This document shows positions 1 through 11,379 of a stretch of DNA of 64,000 nt, in pieces. Numbering within the stretch: position 1 is the first letter of the stretch; each line of letters opens with the position of its first letter. The notes beneath the pieces are model-generated. The model was not told where the DNA came from. It was given only the letters and a program-made list of their open reading frames with translations, and searched no databases. The position numbers and the translations under genes were made by a program. The DNA lies in assembly GCA_028023455.1 (NCBI GenBank), contig JAQFVV010006238.1, forward strand, positions 4,968,572-5,032,571, read 5' to 3'. This stretch comes from Epiperipatus broadwayi (taxonomy: Eukaryota; Onychophora; Udeonychophora; Euonychophora; Peripatidae).

Positions 1-1580
1 TTCTGCACACAGTGATGCATCTACATATCTCAGCTGAAACACTTTTGTTAAATATACTTGAGCTAAACCATTATGAACTTACCCATTCAATAGTTAATAT
101 TAATAATATGCTAATGTGTTGAAGGTGAAACTATTCCACATAATTTATTTAGGCTGAACACTTTCAGAGTTTTGTCACTCCATAATCATAGCCTTGTAGA
201 TTGTCACCATAATTATATGCAAATATATGCAAAAATATTTTTTTTCTATATTATCCATTTTCTGGAAATGGCAAAGCAAGTGTCTTTTCTATTTATAAAA
301 TTGGTATCACTGGTAATATTCTATATTTAAATTACTTAATTTCAGACGAACTTTCTGAGAATCTTGTTTTTGATATAATTTCTCATTTTTCTATTTTTAT
401 AATAAAGTGCCATTTGTCAAATTCATTATCACTTTTAGGCATTTCCATTAATTCATCAGACAAAAAAGAATTAAAATGAAATAAATAAATGAGAGAACAA
501 ATTGTTATTATTGACATTATCAAAATAATGGTCGGGTGAGATAATGTTAAAAAAGATGGCATTATATGGACAATCCAAATCTTGAACTGAATTATCTAAG
601 ATTTTATCTTAGAAGTTACATGGGAGATACATAAATAATATAAGAAAGTTTTTTAAAATAATATAACAAAAAAGGATTTATAGACTGGAGAAACCGTATT
701 AAACATAGAAAGATATTAATATTATAATAGCAATAAAAATATGCAAAGATCCAGAATTTTTATATAAAAAAGTATCCATTTTACAATTATCTCATATTCA
801 TTAACCTCTATCCATTTTTTGCTGGATGCTTTACATAATATATTTTTATTTTGCTATATTTTAATATGTCTTTCTTCAGTGGTTATTTTTGAAATGTTTT
901 TTTCTTATCATATTATAAGTTCATCAGATATGCAGTGTTTTTACACACAAAAACCTGAAACAAATTTGACATCATCTGCTTATAATTTTTTTTTTTATAT
1001 TAATATAGTTGGGAAAGTAGGTAGATATATAAGTTGATAGATAGATAGATTTATGAGATCTGTTTGCTAGTAATCTATTTGAAACATTACAACTGTTTTG
1101 TCTTTCATTTTCTGTAAACAAAAACAGAATTTCACACTGTTTGAATTGTCAGTCATTATAAAATTGCCAAATATACAAAATGTACTTTACAAAAAAATGT
1201 GCTACATGGCACTACAATTTCACATGACAATGTCATTTGGCAGATTGATGCAGAAAGGTTCCTGCAAAAGGTATGTAACAGCAAAAGCATAGTGTACAAA
1301 CCAAAGAGTGATTCCAGTTATTTTTGTGTATCCCTTTGTGTATACTTGAACAATCTATAAAATATTAACAATCTATTGATGAGGTTAAAAATAGATTTAA
1401 TCTGTTCATTTATTATTTTCCTTTACAATATATTTAATCAGGATTTCCATTGGTTGCCTAATTGCAATGTTACTTTGTTAACAAATAGTTGATAGTCCAT
1501 CAGTTTGTTTAAGTATGAGGACTGTGATGCCACAAATTAACATATAATAACCTGTTAGCCATTACGCACTTATAATTTAA
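1..1580. other. AT-rich DNA, no gene recognised
   Basis: The longest open frames here (819-1037 and 1098-1292) have low-complexity compositions rich in Phe, Ile and Lys and no recognisable motif. I see no splice-site-flanked coding segment and no repeat shared with the rest of the window, apart from a short GATA run near 1035-1050. Confidence 0.6.
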
Positions 1581-1590
1581 TATTTCATTG

Positions 1591-2018
1591 TCAATCATTA
1601 TCAACCCACTGCAGGATGAAAGTCTCTCCAAATTCATTCCATCTTCTCTGATCTCTAACCTCTCTTCTCCACATCATTCCTGCACATTTTCTTATTTCAT
1701 CCATCCATCTCACACGTGATCTCTTTCTGAGTTTGTTATAATCTCTTGGAATTAGTTTTAAGATTTCAATTGTCCATCTATTATATCTTCTAGCAATATA
1801 TCCAGCCCAACTCCAGTCTTTTAATTTTTTCAATGATGCCAGTAACACCTGTTTTTTCTCTTACTCATATATTGTATTTTTGATCTCTTCTTGTTACTTC
1901 TAACAAGCATCACTTTATATTTCTTTGAGTGGTCTGAAGTCACTGTATTCTCAGATCCATAAGTAAGTACAGGTAAAACACATTTATTAAAAACCTTTCT
2001 TTTCAAACACATAGTCAT
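1591..2018 (-). pseudogene. non-LTR retrotransposon reverse transcriptase, C-terminal fragment
   Basis: Two overlapping - strand frames (1830-2018, then 1591-1848) together read like the C-terminal end of the endonuclease/reverse transcriptase polyprotein of RTE- or I-type non-LTR elements. The upstream frame has CLKRKVFNKCVLPVLTYGSE, the start of the post-RT thumb region. The downstream frame has WSWAGYIARR, then PRD, RVRWMDEIRKCAG, and W-fifteen residues later-W near the end, matching the widespread WAGHVAR...RW.D-I...AG..W pattern. The switch of frame at about 1840 is a frameshift. The catalytic palm is absent, so this is a 5'-truncated, dead copy. It is related in type to the element whose 5' end lies at 63855. 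The clade assignment is tentative; the retroelement assignment is firm. Confidence 0.85.
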
Positions 2019-2035
2019 ATTTTTTTTAATAGTAA

Positions 2036-2102
2036 GTTATATATATATATACACTATATATATAAACACATAGTCATATTTTATATATATATATATATAT
2101 AT
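2036..2102. repeat. (TA)n-rich tract with a short duplicated unit
   Basis: Two (TA)n runs are separated by a copy of the motif AAACACATAGTCATATTTTA, which also occurs just upstream at about 2005-2025. This looks like local duplication mediated by the TA tract. Confidence 0.7.
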
Positions 2103-2500
2103 ACACTAAGTAGATGGGGAAACAAATATATAGATAAATAAGTAAGTATAGCAGAATAATAAGATAGACATATAGACAGAAAGGCAAACTGTCAGATAAC
2201 TAGATAGATAGATAAATAGGTATATAGATAGAAATAAAGAAATCCAATGTACTGTTACTTTATATAAATTACAACAAAAAATCATATAAAACATTTAATA
2301 TAAATATATATTAATTATACATGAAAAGCCTTTTTCAGCATTTGTTTTAGTGCCCTTTTCAAAGGTCAATAATCTATGATAACGTTAACAAAAAGACTTT
2401 TTATGTATGATTAATACATATTTATATTGATGTTTTATGTGATTTTTTTTGTTGTTGTAAGAGATAGATAAAATTTTGATAATATAGATAAAATACAGAT
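2103..2500. other. AT-rich DNA with degenerate GATA/TAGA runs
   Basis: Scattered TAGATAGATA motifs (2200-2240, 2460-2500) are decayed microsatellite. No coding signal was seen. Confidence 0.6.
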
Positions 2501-2507
2501 AGACATA

Positions 2508-2672
2508 AGTAATATTTACCGAGGCTGTAACCTCGAGATTATGCGTATAAAATGCGATAGTAGGGACCTCTACAGGTGTTTAATCACAAGTTTACGCTAT
2601 GGCAGAAAAGAGTGTTACTATCGCATTTTATACGTATATTCTCGAGGTTACAGCCTCGGTAAATATTACTTA
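2508..2672. repeat. Hairpin / foldback element with 54-56-bp inverted arms
   Basis: The left arm (about 2508-2572) and right arm (about 2616-2672) are nearly perfect reverse complements. Each contains TTACCGAGGCTGTAACCTCG and a GTATAAAATGCGATAGTA-like inner part, around a 43-base loop. The arms are more GC-rich and CpG-rich than the surroundings, so a recent insertion is likely. A 13-bp direct repeat, ACAGATAGACATA, lies at 2495-2507 and 2706-2718 and could be a target duplication or part of the local GATA-like sequence. No protein is encoded. A MITE or foldback transposon is the likeliest class; the family is not recognised. Confidence 0.85.
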
Positions 2673-2719
2673 CGTAATCAATGTGCGTTTTATAAATTTA
2701 TAATTACAGATAGACATAG

Positions 2720-4000
2720 TATATTGATGAAAAAGGAATAGGAAAAAATCAGGCAGTCAAAATGAGCAAAAATCTCGGTAACAAATTAAATTAAGTTCAT
2801 CTGACACAATTGGTATAAAAATTTATTATATATGTGAACAAATGTATGTGGATGAGTGTTTATAAAAATAATATTACCTTGATAAAGATTTAAAATATAA
2901 AAATAAACATTCCTGTTATAGTAATTATTTGAAATAAATTTCAGTTTTAGTTTTAAATTAAACAAAACAAATGGTTCATAAATATTTCTAGTGCTTATTC
3001 GTCACATTTTCAAAAATCTGATATATATAATAAATACTAAAATTTAATTAATAAAATCAATTGTTTTAAAAGACCTTCTTAGACAACTTCACGTAAGTTT
3101 TGCTTATAAAGTTATTTAAAACATTTCAATCCGGTCTTAGAAACAATCCTAAAGCAAACTAAGTCTATTATTAGACAAAAATTAAAGATACAATTCCTTT
3201 GTTTGTAAACTTAGTTTTCCTAATTAGTGAGAAACTCCAGATGTTTATTAAAAGTAGATAATTCCACATAGAAAGAAAAAATATATGATAGAAATAAAGA
3301 AGTTCATTTATTAAATTAGTATATATTTTCAAAGAAAAACAAGCTAGTCTAAAAGACAATGCATTACATTAGTTCAATGGAGCCGAACAGATAGTATTGC
3401 TAATATATAGGAAATTACTTGGAATCTTCCAAGAAGCATGTTATAAAATAAATTTTATATCAAAAAAACTATATATTGGCAGGGAAATAGGCAAGAGGAT
3501 CCATTTAGAATCAGTGAAACCATACTAAAGCATCTAGATTCTATTTTATATGGTTTCTTCTGCTATTCTCGTCATGCTGAAATAATTATAAATGAGTTTA
3601 AAACCCAAGAAGAAGCAGGTTTAATTTTATGAGTTATTTTCACTTCCTAATTTACAAAATAAATATAGACCATAATAATAATTTGAAGGGAAAAAAACAT
3701 TTTTTTTATCAAGTAATAATTCAAAAAGTCATAAATAATAAAATTTATTGCATTAATTGAAGTATAGGTGCTAACATTATTTATCTAGTGTGGATTCCAT
3801 TTTATATCAGTACTTAAATTCACGAATGCTTTTTATGGATGATCTGGATGAAAATTAAAAAAAAAGTTTGTATCATGCATTAATTCAAAATGTCAAGTAA
3901 ATTATTAACAAAAAAAAAATAATAGTAGCCATATTATACTCCAACTAGTTATCTACCAGAACCCTAGCTTTTTGTATGAGAACTTGTAAACAAAATTTGT
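2720..4000. other. AT-rich DNA, nothing recognised
   Basis: No coding, RNA or repeat feature could be supported here. Confidence 0.6.
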
Positions 4001-4006
4001 TTAAAC

Positions 4007-4165
4007 AGGCAAAACTCTCTATAATATTGCTACTCAGTGCAAGACAGAGTAATTCTTGGATGCCAGAAGGCTTGTGCATAAAATCCCCATCTAGTACCTG
4101 CTTATCCAATATCCCCAGACTAGTTTCTGGTTTGTGGCCTTCATCAGTGAGGAGCCTTGAACAAA
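4007..4165 (-). mobile_element. Foldback/hammerhead family A, copy A1 (half copy)
   Basis: This stretch matches the left half and centre of the complete copy at 5646-5927: the GGCAAAACTCT end, the GGATGCCAGAAGGCTTGTGC block, and the TGTGGCCTTCATCAGTGAG centre. The second inverted arm is missing. The sense strand is taken as minus because that strand carries the hammerhead-like core. The family has no coding capacity and must be non-autonomous. Confidence 0.75.
4112..4153 (-). ncRNA. Hammerhead-ribozyme-like motif (A1)
   Basis: On the minus strand the order is CTGATGA (complement of 4141-4147), a short stem with GG/CC pairs, GAAAC (complement of 4123-4127), a 2-nt loop, then the GTC cleavage triplet (complement of 4118-4120). 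Flanking stem I pairs TCCTCA with TGGGGA over 6 bp (one G-U). Stem II is weak in this copy, with 2 bp beside an A-A apposition. All invariant boxes of a minimal type I hammerhead are present. Activity has not been tested. Confidence 0.6.
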
Positions 4166-4199
4166 ATTTGTCAGAGTTATTAATTAATTTATTTTTTTA

Positions 4200-4950
4200 A
4201 AATAAAAATATCAATACACAGAAAAAAAATTAATAGTGAAAAAACTGTCATGGACAAAATTGTGCACCTTGAAATTTTTGTGAACTTCACATTATTAAAT
4301 TTTTATTACTTTAAATTAAACATTTTTGGTTCTCATAAAGACTAAATAATTAAGCTGAACAAAGAAACATAGCTATTTGTACTGACAACAATTAAAAATA
4401 TTGCACAATTCTGCTAATAATTTCTCATGTATATCTTTCTGTTTATGAAATGATATTAGTTGATCTGAAAAAAATTATAATTAAAAATATATGAATGGTG
4501 AATTTATGACAACTCCAAGAGGATGATCATCATCAAAATTATAGAACTGTTGGAAATACTACCAACTGTGAAAGAAAATTGCAATCAAAGTAATTTCAAT
4601 GATAAAATAATCCATGAAAAAAAGGTAGAAGTAAAATTGTTTGAATTTTTAAAAAATATCTGAATCTTTTAAAAGGAAAAAACAACAACAAATATTTATA
4701 AATGATTATTAGCTTGAAAACTTCTAATAATATTTTGATTTGGATCCAACAAAACATGTTTACCAAAAAATATATATATCAAAATATATGATTGTTACCA
4801 TATTGTTCCATTATGAGTTAAAATAGAAAATGCATTATCACATTTCATGTTATAATCATGATCTAGCCATGCTAGTGCATGATCCAGATGGTATAAAATG
4901 AAATAAAATCATCTTGTGAAAAGTGCAAAACCAACAACATGCATTTTTAA
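4200..4950. other. AT-rich DNA, nothing recognised
   Basis: No feature could be supported beyond a weak palindrome around CATGATCTAGCCATGCTAGTG at about 4857-4880. Confidence 0.6.
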
Positions 4951-4957
4951 TGATAGC

Positions 4958-5345
4958 AAACTCTGCTTCAGTAGCGCCACCAAGTGAAATCTTCTTTAAT
5001 TAATGGATGCAAAAAGGTTTGTGATTAAATCCCTATTTAGTATACTCAACCAATATCTCTAGACTAGTTTTTAGCTTGTGGACTTCATCAGTGAGAAGTC
5101 TTGGATTTGAGAGCACTGCATCTAGATCTTTGGATTTAATGCATACTTCCAGTACCCATCTTTTATCTATTTAGTTAATTATAAGGTTATGAATCCAAGA
5201 TGAAAACACAATATTTTTAATCTAATCAGTAATATTGAATGAGTAGCCAATATATAGGGATTTTATGTACAAACCTTCTTGTATTCATTGATTAAGAAGG
5301 TTTGCACTTGATGGCACTATTATATGGAGAATTTTCTACTGTTAT
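4958..5345 (-). mobile_element. Foldback/hammerhead family A, copy A2 (older, complete)
   Basis: This is a divergent full copy of the family. The left arm (GCAAACTCTGCTTCAGTAGC ... GGATGCAAAAAGGTTTGTG) is mirrored by a right arm near 5260-5345 (CAAACCTTCTTGTATTCATT ... GATGGCACTATTATATGG). The centre keeps the ACTTCATCAGTGAGAAG block. The arms have more mismatches than in the 5646 copy, so this insertion is older. Confidence 0.75.
5056..5097 (-). ncRNA. Hammerhead-like motif (A2, one box mutated)
   Basis: The minus strand has CTGATGA (complement of 5085-5091) and the GTC triplet (complement of 5062-5064). The GAAAC box has become AAAAC (complement of 5067-5071), which should abolish cleavage. 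Stem I still pairs CTCT with AGAG. This looks like a decayed homologue of A1 and A3. Confidence 0.55.
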
Positions 5346-5645
5346 TGTAACCATATGATGACAAAATGCACTTTTATGAAAAATTCCTCAGCTTTTTTAA
5401 AAGCCATGATTCACCAGAAAAATGAGCATAACTCTAACTGATTTTTTTAAAACTAATATGTAGATAAAAGAAAATATTTAGGTTTAAGTTAGTTTAAGAT
5501 GCTATTTTTTATGTTATTACATTAAAATATTTTATTGGAAGGTATTTTAATTTTGATATATAAAAATGTTATAGTGTAAGGTGTTATAATTAAGATATAT
5601 CAAATAATGAAAGTATATTTGTGATGAAGATTATTAATAGAAGTA

Positions 5646-5927
5646 AAACAAGGCAAAACTCTTCATACAGCAGTGTCACCCTGTGCCAACCAGAGTAATC
5701 AATGGATGCCAGAAGGCTAGTGCATAAAATTCCTATCTAGTGCCTACTCATCCAATATCTCCAGACTAGTTTCTGGCTTGTGGCCTTCATCAGTGAGAAG
5801 CTTTGGATCTGAGAGCACTGCACCTAAGATCTTAGATAGAGATTTTATGCACAAGCCTTCTGGCATCCATTGATTACTCTGTTTGGCACAGGGTGGCACT
5901 ACTGTATGGAGAGTTTTGCCTTGTTTT
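5646..5927 (-). mobile_element. Foldback/hammerhead family A, copy A3 (best preserved)
   Basis: The inverted arms are about 94 bp each (5646-5739 and 5834-5927), starting AAACAAGGCAAAACTC and ending GAGTTTTGCCTTGTTT, around a 94-base centre. The centre carries a hammerhead-like core on the minus strand. Read in the sense direction, the element is a 3' tail preceded by an inverted copy of that tail, so it resembles a head-to-head dimer more than a classical MITE. Downstream sequence (TATGTGCTAG ... ATGGTGATCATGTGATG, to about 5970) is also shared with the copy at 37.2 kb, so the true unit may extend past the arm. Confidence 0.85.
5757..5800 (-). ncRNA. Hammerhead-ribozyme-like motif (A3)
   Basis: The minus strand reads CTGATGA (complement of 5787-5793), stem II GGC/GCC around a CACAA loop, GAAAC (complement of 5769-5773), a 2-nt loop, and GTC (complement of 5764-5766). 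Stem I pairs CTCA with the bases after GTC with one bulged G, giving about 5 bp. An A-A apposition sits where most hammerheads have the G10.1-C11.1 pair, which would weaken stem II. The box order and spacing fit a minimal type I ribozyme with a tiny stem III. Confidence 0.6.
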
Positions 5928-5979
5928 ATAACAATTATGTGCTAGTATAAAAGATGGTGATCATGTGATGCTTAGTGGT

Positions 5980-6890
5980 CTATATTAAATAAATAAAAAC
6001 AAAACATTTAAAGTTAACATTAGTTATTAGTGATCAAATTATTTATTTTTTGTACCATTGAAGTGCCACAAGAAATAAAACATTGATAAAAAGGAAAACC
6101 ATAAGTTGTAGGACTTGAAGTAATACAGAATCAGTTTATAATGATATATTATTCATCACATTTTCTAAATTTGTAAATGATAGGAGTTATTAACATTATT
6201 ATTCATAATATTAGTTATCATACTCCAGTTTAAACTAATTGGAATAAATTGGAAGTTTTATAAAACATTGATTTATTCATAAGTAACAGGAAGATTTTAT
6301 TATATTAGAGGTGAGCTTAATAATGTGGAAAGATTCATAGCTGGATAAAGAAATACACATGTGGAATAAATATATAGTGACTAAAATGTGATAGAGGATT
6401 ATAGTTTATAAGTTTAGTTAATTAAAAACTTCACTTATAATAAAAGCTATATGAGATGAAATGGGTGTAAAGGAATCAAGTCTTATTCTAGAAGTCCTAG
6501 GCTTTTGTCTAATCTTATGATAATTGCACAAATGAAGATTAAAAATGGTGATGATATTGTATATTACATACGTAAGTATTTAAATCTCACAATAAATGAT
6601 AGGCATGTAAAATAGGTCCTCAGCTGTATATGAACATTTCCTGTGTCCTTTTATCTGAATTAGAGTCCAAGTGGAGGAGTATATGGATACATCTAATAAA
6701 TAAATTGATAAGTAGGTGAAAGAATAAGTAGATAGGAAGATAAATAGAATATATAGGTAGATAGATATATATAAATAAAGTATTGTTTTTCTATTAATAT
6801 TCTATAAAATATTTAAAATATATGTTTTGAATAATTGCTACTTGTCCATAATATGTCTTCACTTAGTGATTAGTTACATTTTTCAAAATA
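5980..6890. other. AT-rich DNA with decayed TAGA repeats
   Basis: Degenerate TAGATAGA and AAATAAG runs occur near 6715-6775. No coding or RNA signal was seen. Confidence 0.6.
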
Positions 6891-6896
6891 TGGATT

Positions 6897-7058
6897 TAAT
6901 ACACTGTACAGGCTTACACACACTTGCACATATATAATGTATTATATAAGGAATTCAAACTCAGATTTTTACATCACCCTCAACTCTCCATGCCATATCA
7001 TATTGCTGACCCACCTGATCATACACCTGTTGAATGGATAAATAATCACCAATATATG
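6897..7058 (-). mobile_element. tRNA-like/hammerhead SINE family B, 5'-truncated copy
   Basis: This begins at the family boundary TAATACACTGTACAGGCTTA and runs through a tRNA-like B-box region (complement of GGAATTCAAACTC) and the block TATTGCTGACCCACCTGATC. It stops at ACCAATATATGT, within a few bases of the expected ribozyme cleavage site. It lies head-to-head with the copy at 7058-7378, forming an inverted dimer. Confidence 0.8.
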
Positions 7059-7378
7059 TCAACATGGATAGGATGACAATCTTGACACTAATGTGGGCTT
7101 TGAACATTCCATCATCAGATTTTCAATGAAATGGATGGTTGAGTGTGGTTTGGAGTAGTTTGAAGCCTATCCATTAAAGTATGAAGATTAGTTATCTTAA
7201 TATATAGAGTTGAGCACTGATTGTATATATGTGTGGAGAATGACTGGTTTAGCATGAAATACATATATTCGTGATTATTTATTTTTTCAACAGGTGTACG
7301 ATCAGGTGAGTCAGCAATATGAGATGGCATGGAGAGTTGAGGGTCGTGTGAAAGTCTGACTTCGAATCCCTTATATAA
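7058..7378 (+). mobile_element. SINE family B, longer copy
   Basis: In the sense direction the order is: leader CAACATGGATAGGATGACAA; a block with CATCATCAGATTTTCAATG; a pre-ribozyme segment TATCTTAATATATAGAGTTG; a ribozyme relic at about 7240-7270; then GTCAGCAATATGAGATGGCA, a tRNA-like A-box region; and the B box in GACTTCGAATCCC (about 7357-7369). About 20 bases covering CTGATGA are deleted, though the downstream GCATGAAATACATATATT remains, so this copy cannot self-cleave. The open frame on the other strand here has no coding character. Confidence 0.8.
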
Positions 7379-7389
7379 AATATGGATTG

Positions 7390-8300
7390 TAAAATTTTGC
7401 TGTTGTTGTTTTTAATGCAGAATTCATATCAAGAATATGAACCAACAGAATTTCACCTATAGAAAAACTGGTTAGCAGTATTTTGATTTTAATAATTGGA
7501 CAGTATTAATGTGATTTATGATAATCACTGCTCTTGTTCTGTGTGTCTTAATTCAACGATAGAAGGATGAAGATAAAAGGTAAGGATTCAAAAATTGCAA
7601 CTTAGTACTGTCTATCATTTAAGGTGCTAGAACGTCATATGATATCATTCAATTACTGCTAATTTGAATAATTAAACACTTTGAAAACAACATTGTATAT
7701 TGGAATTTTGTTAACTTTCTTGAGTAGAACTCATATATGCGTGTAAGACATATAAAGGAAATGAAAGGGATTATTATTGCATAAACTTTATAATTAAATT
7801 ATTTACATTATTAATAAAATGTTCAATAAATTCCTTTGTTTTTATAAGTATTAAATATCTAAAGTGTTTTTAGACATTTTATAAAGATAATTAATAAAAC
7901 AAAAGTAAAGGATTATATTTTGAATGATTCTCTACTTTGACGATCTTCATTCGTGTATATAAAAAACTTTTTTATCGATAAAATCTTGATTAAAAATGTT
8001 TTCTAATGTCAAGATTTTCATTTTTTAAAAGAAAAGATTAAGAAAGTAATTTGAAAATTTTATTATTGTACTAAAATGTATTCATATTTCTAAATATGTT
8101 GACTGAAAATTTAATCAAAATATTTTAAAAAAAGTTGATTCATTTGAAATTGATTTGTTTATGTAATCACCATATTACATAAAAAATCACACCTCATCTA
8201 CTTTCTCTGATAAATTCACAAACTAAAAAAAGGTATTCTAAATACTGATTCTATATTCCAATGCAAAACTAGCTTAATTAAAATATTTTTGATTTCCTTA
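7390..8300. other. AT-rich DNA, nothing recognised
   Basis: No coding, RNA or repeat family could be supported. Confidence 0.6.
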
Positions 8301-8304
8301 ATTC

Positions 8305-8812
<508 letters not shown>

Positions 8813-8819
8813 GATTTTA

Positions 8820-9280
8820 TAATAAGTTTTTTCCCCCAAAATAGTACTTGTTCTTTTATAACATTTCTCATTTCCTCACACACTTTTGGATAAAGATATG
8901 AGAAAAAAAGCAAAGTGTAAAAATTAGAAATTTTGAAAATATAATAAAGATATCACACATATGAAATAACGGAGAACCGAAATAAATTAATAATATACTT
9001 GAATTTAACAATAAATACATTCATTTTATATTATATTTATGTTTTCTATTTTTATGACTTGTAATTTGATATGGAGGAAATATTTTGTTAAACAGGAAGT
9101 TTTCTTCCACAGGCATCACTGGCCAATAAACAGTGATCACAAAGAATGGACTTAGTTTTTTTTAGGGTATTTTATTAAAAAAAAATAGTGGACGTAAATT
9201 ACTATATAAAAACAAAAGACCAGACTTGAAATTCCACCTATCACAGTCTGTCTTCAATTATTTTCATATTTGTAAAGATT
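8820..9280. other. AT-rich DNA upstream of PLE-2
   Basis: The last 100 bases may belong to the decayed PLE that follows, but no conserved motif could be read before about 9350. Confidence 0.5.
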
Positions 9281-9289
9281 GCTTTACAT

Positions 9290-10517
9290 TTGATAGGGTG
9301 TATATATAATATCAACAAAAATAATAAATATAATGGGTTTAATTATTATATACAGTCTTCAATCTGCAGAAGACCAAAGTCGATTATAATTGTAAGAGAA
9401 GTGCTGATTAGAAATGGAATAAAGCAGGAACATGTCCAGTCTGTGGTGGCATTGTTGGAGTGGATGAACAGAAACATATATGCAGTGTTTAATAATGAAT
9501 GGTATCAGATGCTCAATGGTTGGCCGATGGGTCTTCTGATGAGCGGAATCATGGCCAGCATCGTGATGAACACATATGAGCAGATTATTATTTCTAGATA
9601 TATAGACTGTAGATTAGTGCTGTATACTAGATATGTTGACGATATTTTTGTGACTGCACCAGAGGAAATCATAGAGGACATTAAATCAGACCTTACAACA
9701 GCATCAGGCCTGAAAATAAATACAAATCAAGATGAAGTCCCCAACAGCATTAAATATTTGGACCTGCAAGTGATGATTGAAGCTAATCACTTTTGCTACA
9801 GAATGAACATTAAACCTATTAATATCAGAGGTCACATACACTACTTATCAAACACACCACATATATATAAAATGGCTGGCCTCAAATTGTTCTTATATAG
9901 AAACAACAGTTTGTGCAGCTTCAAAGCTGACAAAAGAAACAATATTGAGAATAGCTTATTAATGCAAAAATATAATAAAAGAGCGATTGACAATGTTATT
10001 AAGAAATTTAAAAAGTGACCTATTCATGAGATGAGGCAGAATAAACCCTGTGTCTTGCTTCCATATATTAAAAACATTTATAGAGACTTGCATACAATCT
10101 TTTGCTCAGATTTTAGTGTGTTTCCAATCGCCGCCTGATATTAACAGATGTATAAACAATACCAAAGACCATATTCCCCCAGTGCATTTGCAGCAAGCAG
10201 TCTATAAGATCACATGTAGTGATAACAATTGCCCAGTTGCATATTATGGGGAAACGAGGGCATCTGTCCAAACAAGGTTGTCCCAGCATGTGTATGTATA
10301 TAATAAGGCCTTAGTGGACCCATCTCACACCTCTATTTTCATACAGCACTTGGTGGCAGTGGGCCATCAGTGCAGACCAGAAGCACCAAGCATTTTGTGT
10401 AGAGAGTGGCATGAACTGCATAGGAAGGTGAAGGAGGCGAGTTTTATCATATCAGATGAACATGCGATGAATAAAAAAGAATCATTTTACGCCATATCGA
10501 AAAAATGGCAAGTTTAA
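9290..10517 (+). pseudogene. PLE-2: decayed Penelope-like RT plus GIY-YIG endonuclease
   Basis: The first frame (9290-10018, 242 aa) is the middle to end of a Penelope-like reverse transcriptase. It has GWPMGLLMSGIMAS (RT4-like), the catalytic YVDD box in YTRYVDDIFV (about 9626-9655), and KYLDLQV (RT6-like). The second frame (10050-10517, 155 aa) holds the linker and the GIY-YIG nuclease: AVYKITC, a Cys pair, YYGETRASVQTRLSQHV, and a late catalytic-type Glu region. In families of this kind the RT primes at a nick made by the GIY-YIG domain. The frames differ by one base, and alignment of the linker (a PYIKNIYRDL-like reading in a third frame) shows a second frameshift. The N-terminal RT motifs are missing, so the copy is inactive. 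It is clearly diverged from PLE-1 and PLE-3. Confidence 0.85.
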
Positions 10518-10740
10518 ACATTCTCATCCTGATTAGCATATTTTGACTATTTTGCATATTTTCACCTGGAGAAAAAATGGGGAGATATTGTATTTCTTGA
10601 AAATGAAGGTTATTCCATCGAAAATGTTAAAAGAATCAACAAATTTTATCATTTATCATTTATTGATTGTGCTTGATTTGTTTTGATTTAAATATAGTTT
10701 TGCTTTCTGAATTATATAAGAGTGTGTGTATTTCTAATAT
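10518..10740 (+). other. Probable PLE-2 3' UTR, then AT-rich DNA
   Basis: Sequence after the endonuclease stop contains TCCATCGAAAATGTTAAAAG. No terminal repeat matching the other PLEs was found, so the element end is uncertain. Confidence 0.35.
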
Positions 10741-10760
10741 TAACACAAATATTAAATTTT

Positions 10761-10814
10761 TACAGAAGTACTTTGGTTAACTGCCATTAAGAGTTAACTG
10801 GAAGTACTTCTGTG
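10761..10814. repeat. Short inverted repeat (20-22-bp arms)
   Basis: ACAGAAGTACTTTGGTTAAC is mirrored by GTTAACTGGAAGTACTTCTG around a short spacer. One or two mismatches interrupt the stem. It lies between PLE-2 and a family B fragment and may be the remains of a small foldback insertion. Confidence 0.75.
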
Positions 10815-10914
10815 CATTGAAAGACTATATATTAGTTAATTGCTGTTATAAATATCATAAACACCTCCATACTTCCCCATTCTTTTTGAATTCATATAAA
10901 TAAAAATATAATAA

Positions 10915-10985
10915 AAAACAAATGCCCCCAAGATGCATTTTGTGCTGAACCAGCACTCATCAGTTGGCCCAGGTCACTATCTCTC
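10915..10985 (-). mobile_element. SINE family B fragment with ribozyme region
   Basis: Only the central ribozyme segment and short flanks remain. The minus strand has CTGATGA (complement of 10957-10963) and a perfect 5-bp stem II GTGCT/AGCAC (10942-10956). CCAA pairs with TTGG as stem I. The GAAA box reads AAAA and the stem III loop has lost two bases, so cleavage is unlikely. Confidence 0.7.
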
Positions 10986-11102
10986 ATATATATATCTATT
11001 ATTATATAGAGTAAATTGTTAGTTATATTGATTATTTTTTATTGTTATTACAATATTTTTAATTAATGGATATTTTATTTGTAATATACATATATATATA
11101 AG

Positions 11103-11272
11103 TCATATTTGTAGGTTTATCCATGTAAGATTTTAATTAAATATTCCTACATTTCGACTTGATCTCACAAACTCTCAACTGGGGATTTTATTTTTCCAAT
11201 TGAGGATTTGTGTGATCAAGTCAAAACATTGCAATATTTAATTAACATTTTACATGGATGAACTACAAAATG
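11103..11272. mobile_element. PLE-1-related tails in head-to-head inverted arrangement
   Basis: The left arm (11103-11182, minus sense) and right arm (about 11197-11272, plus sense) are inverted copies of a PLE 3' tail. Both contain the CAAGTC(G)AAA block, TTTAATTAA, and ACATGGAT(G/A)AAC, matching the tail of PLE-1 at 12642-12720 and 15123-15200. The left boundary abuts a (TA)n tract and the right boundary lies near CA/TA repeats. Confidence 0.75.
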
Positions 11273-11298
11273 TCTTTTCCTTAAAAACATTTATATGA

Positions 11299-11299
<1 letters not shown>

Positions 11300-11341
<42 letters not shown>

Positions 11342-11376
11342 TATATATATATGTGTATATGTGTGTGTGTGTGTTG
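11300..11376. repeat. (CA)n/(TA)n/(GT)n compound microsatellite
   Basis: Alternating CA, TA and GT blocks form a partly self-complementary array. Confidence 0.95.
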
Positions 11377-11379
11377 ACA

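Noticed and set aside
453-480. Minus-strand CTGATGA near a GAAA
   Set aside because: No stem I or stem II pairing and no cleavage triplet in place; chance occurrence in AT-rich DNA.
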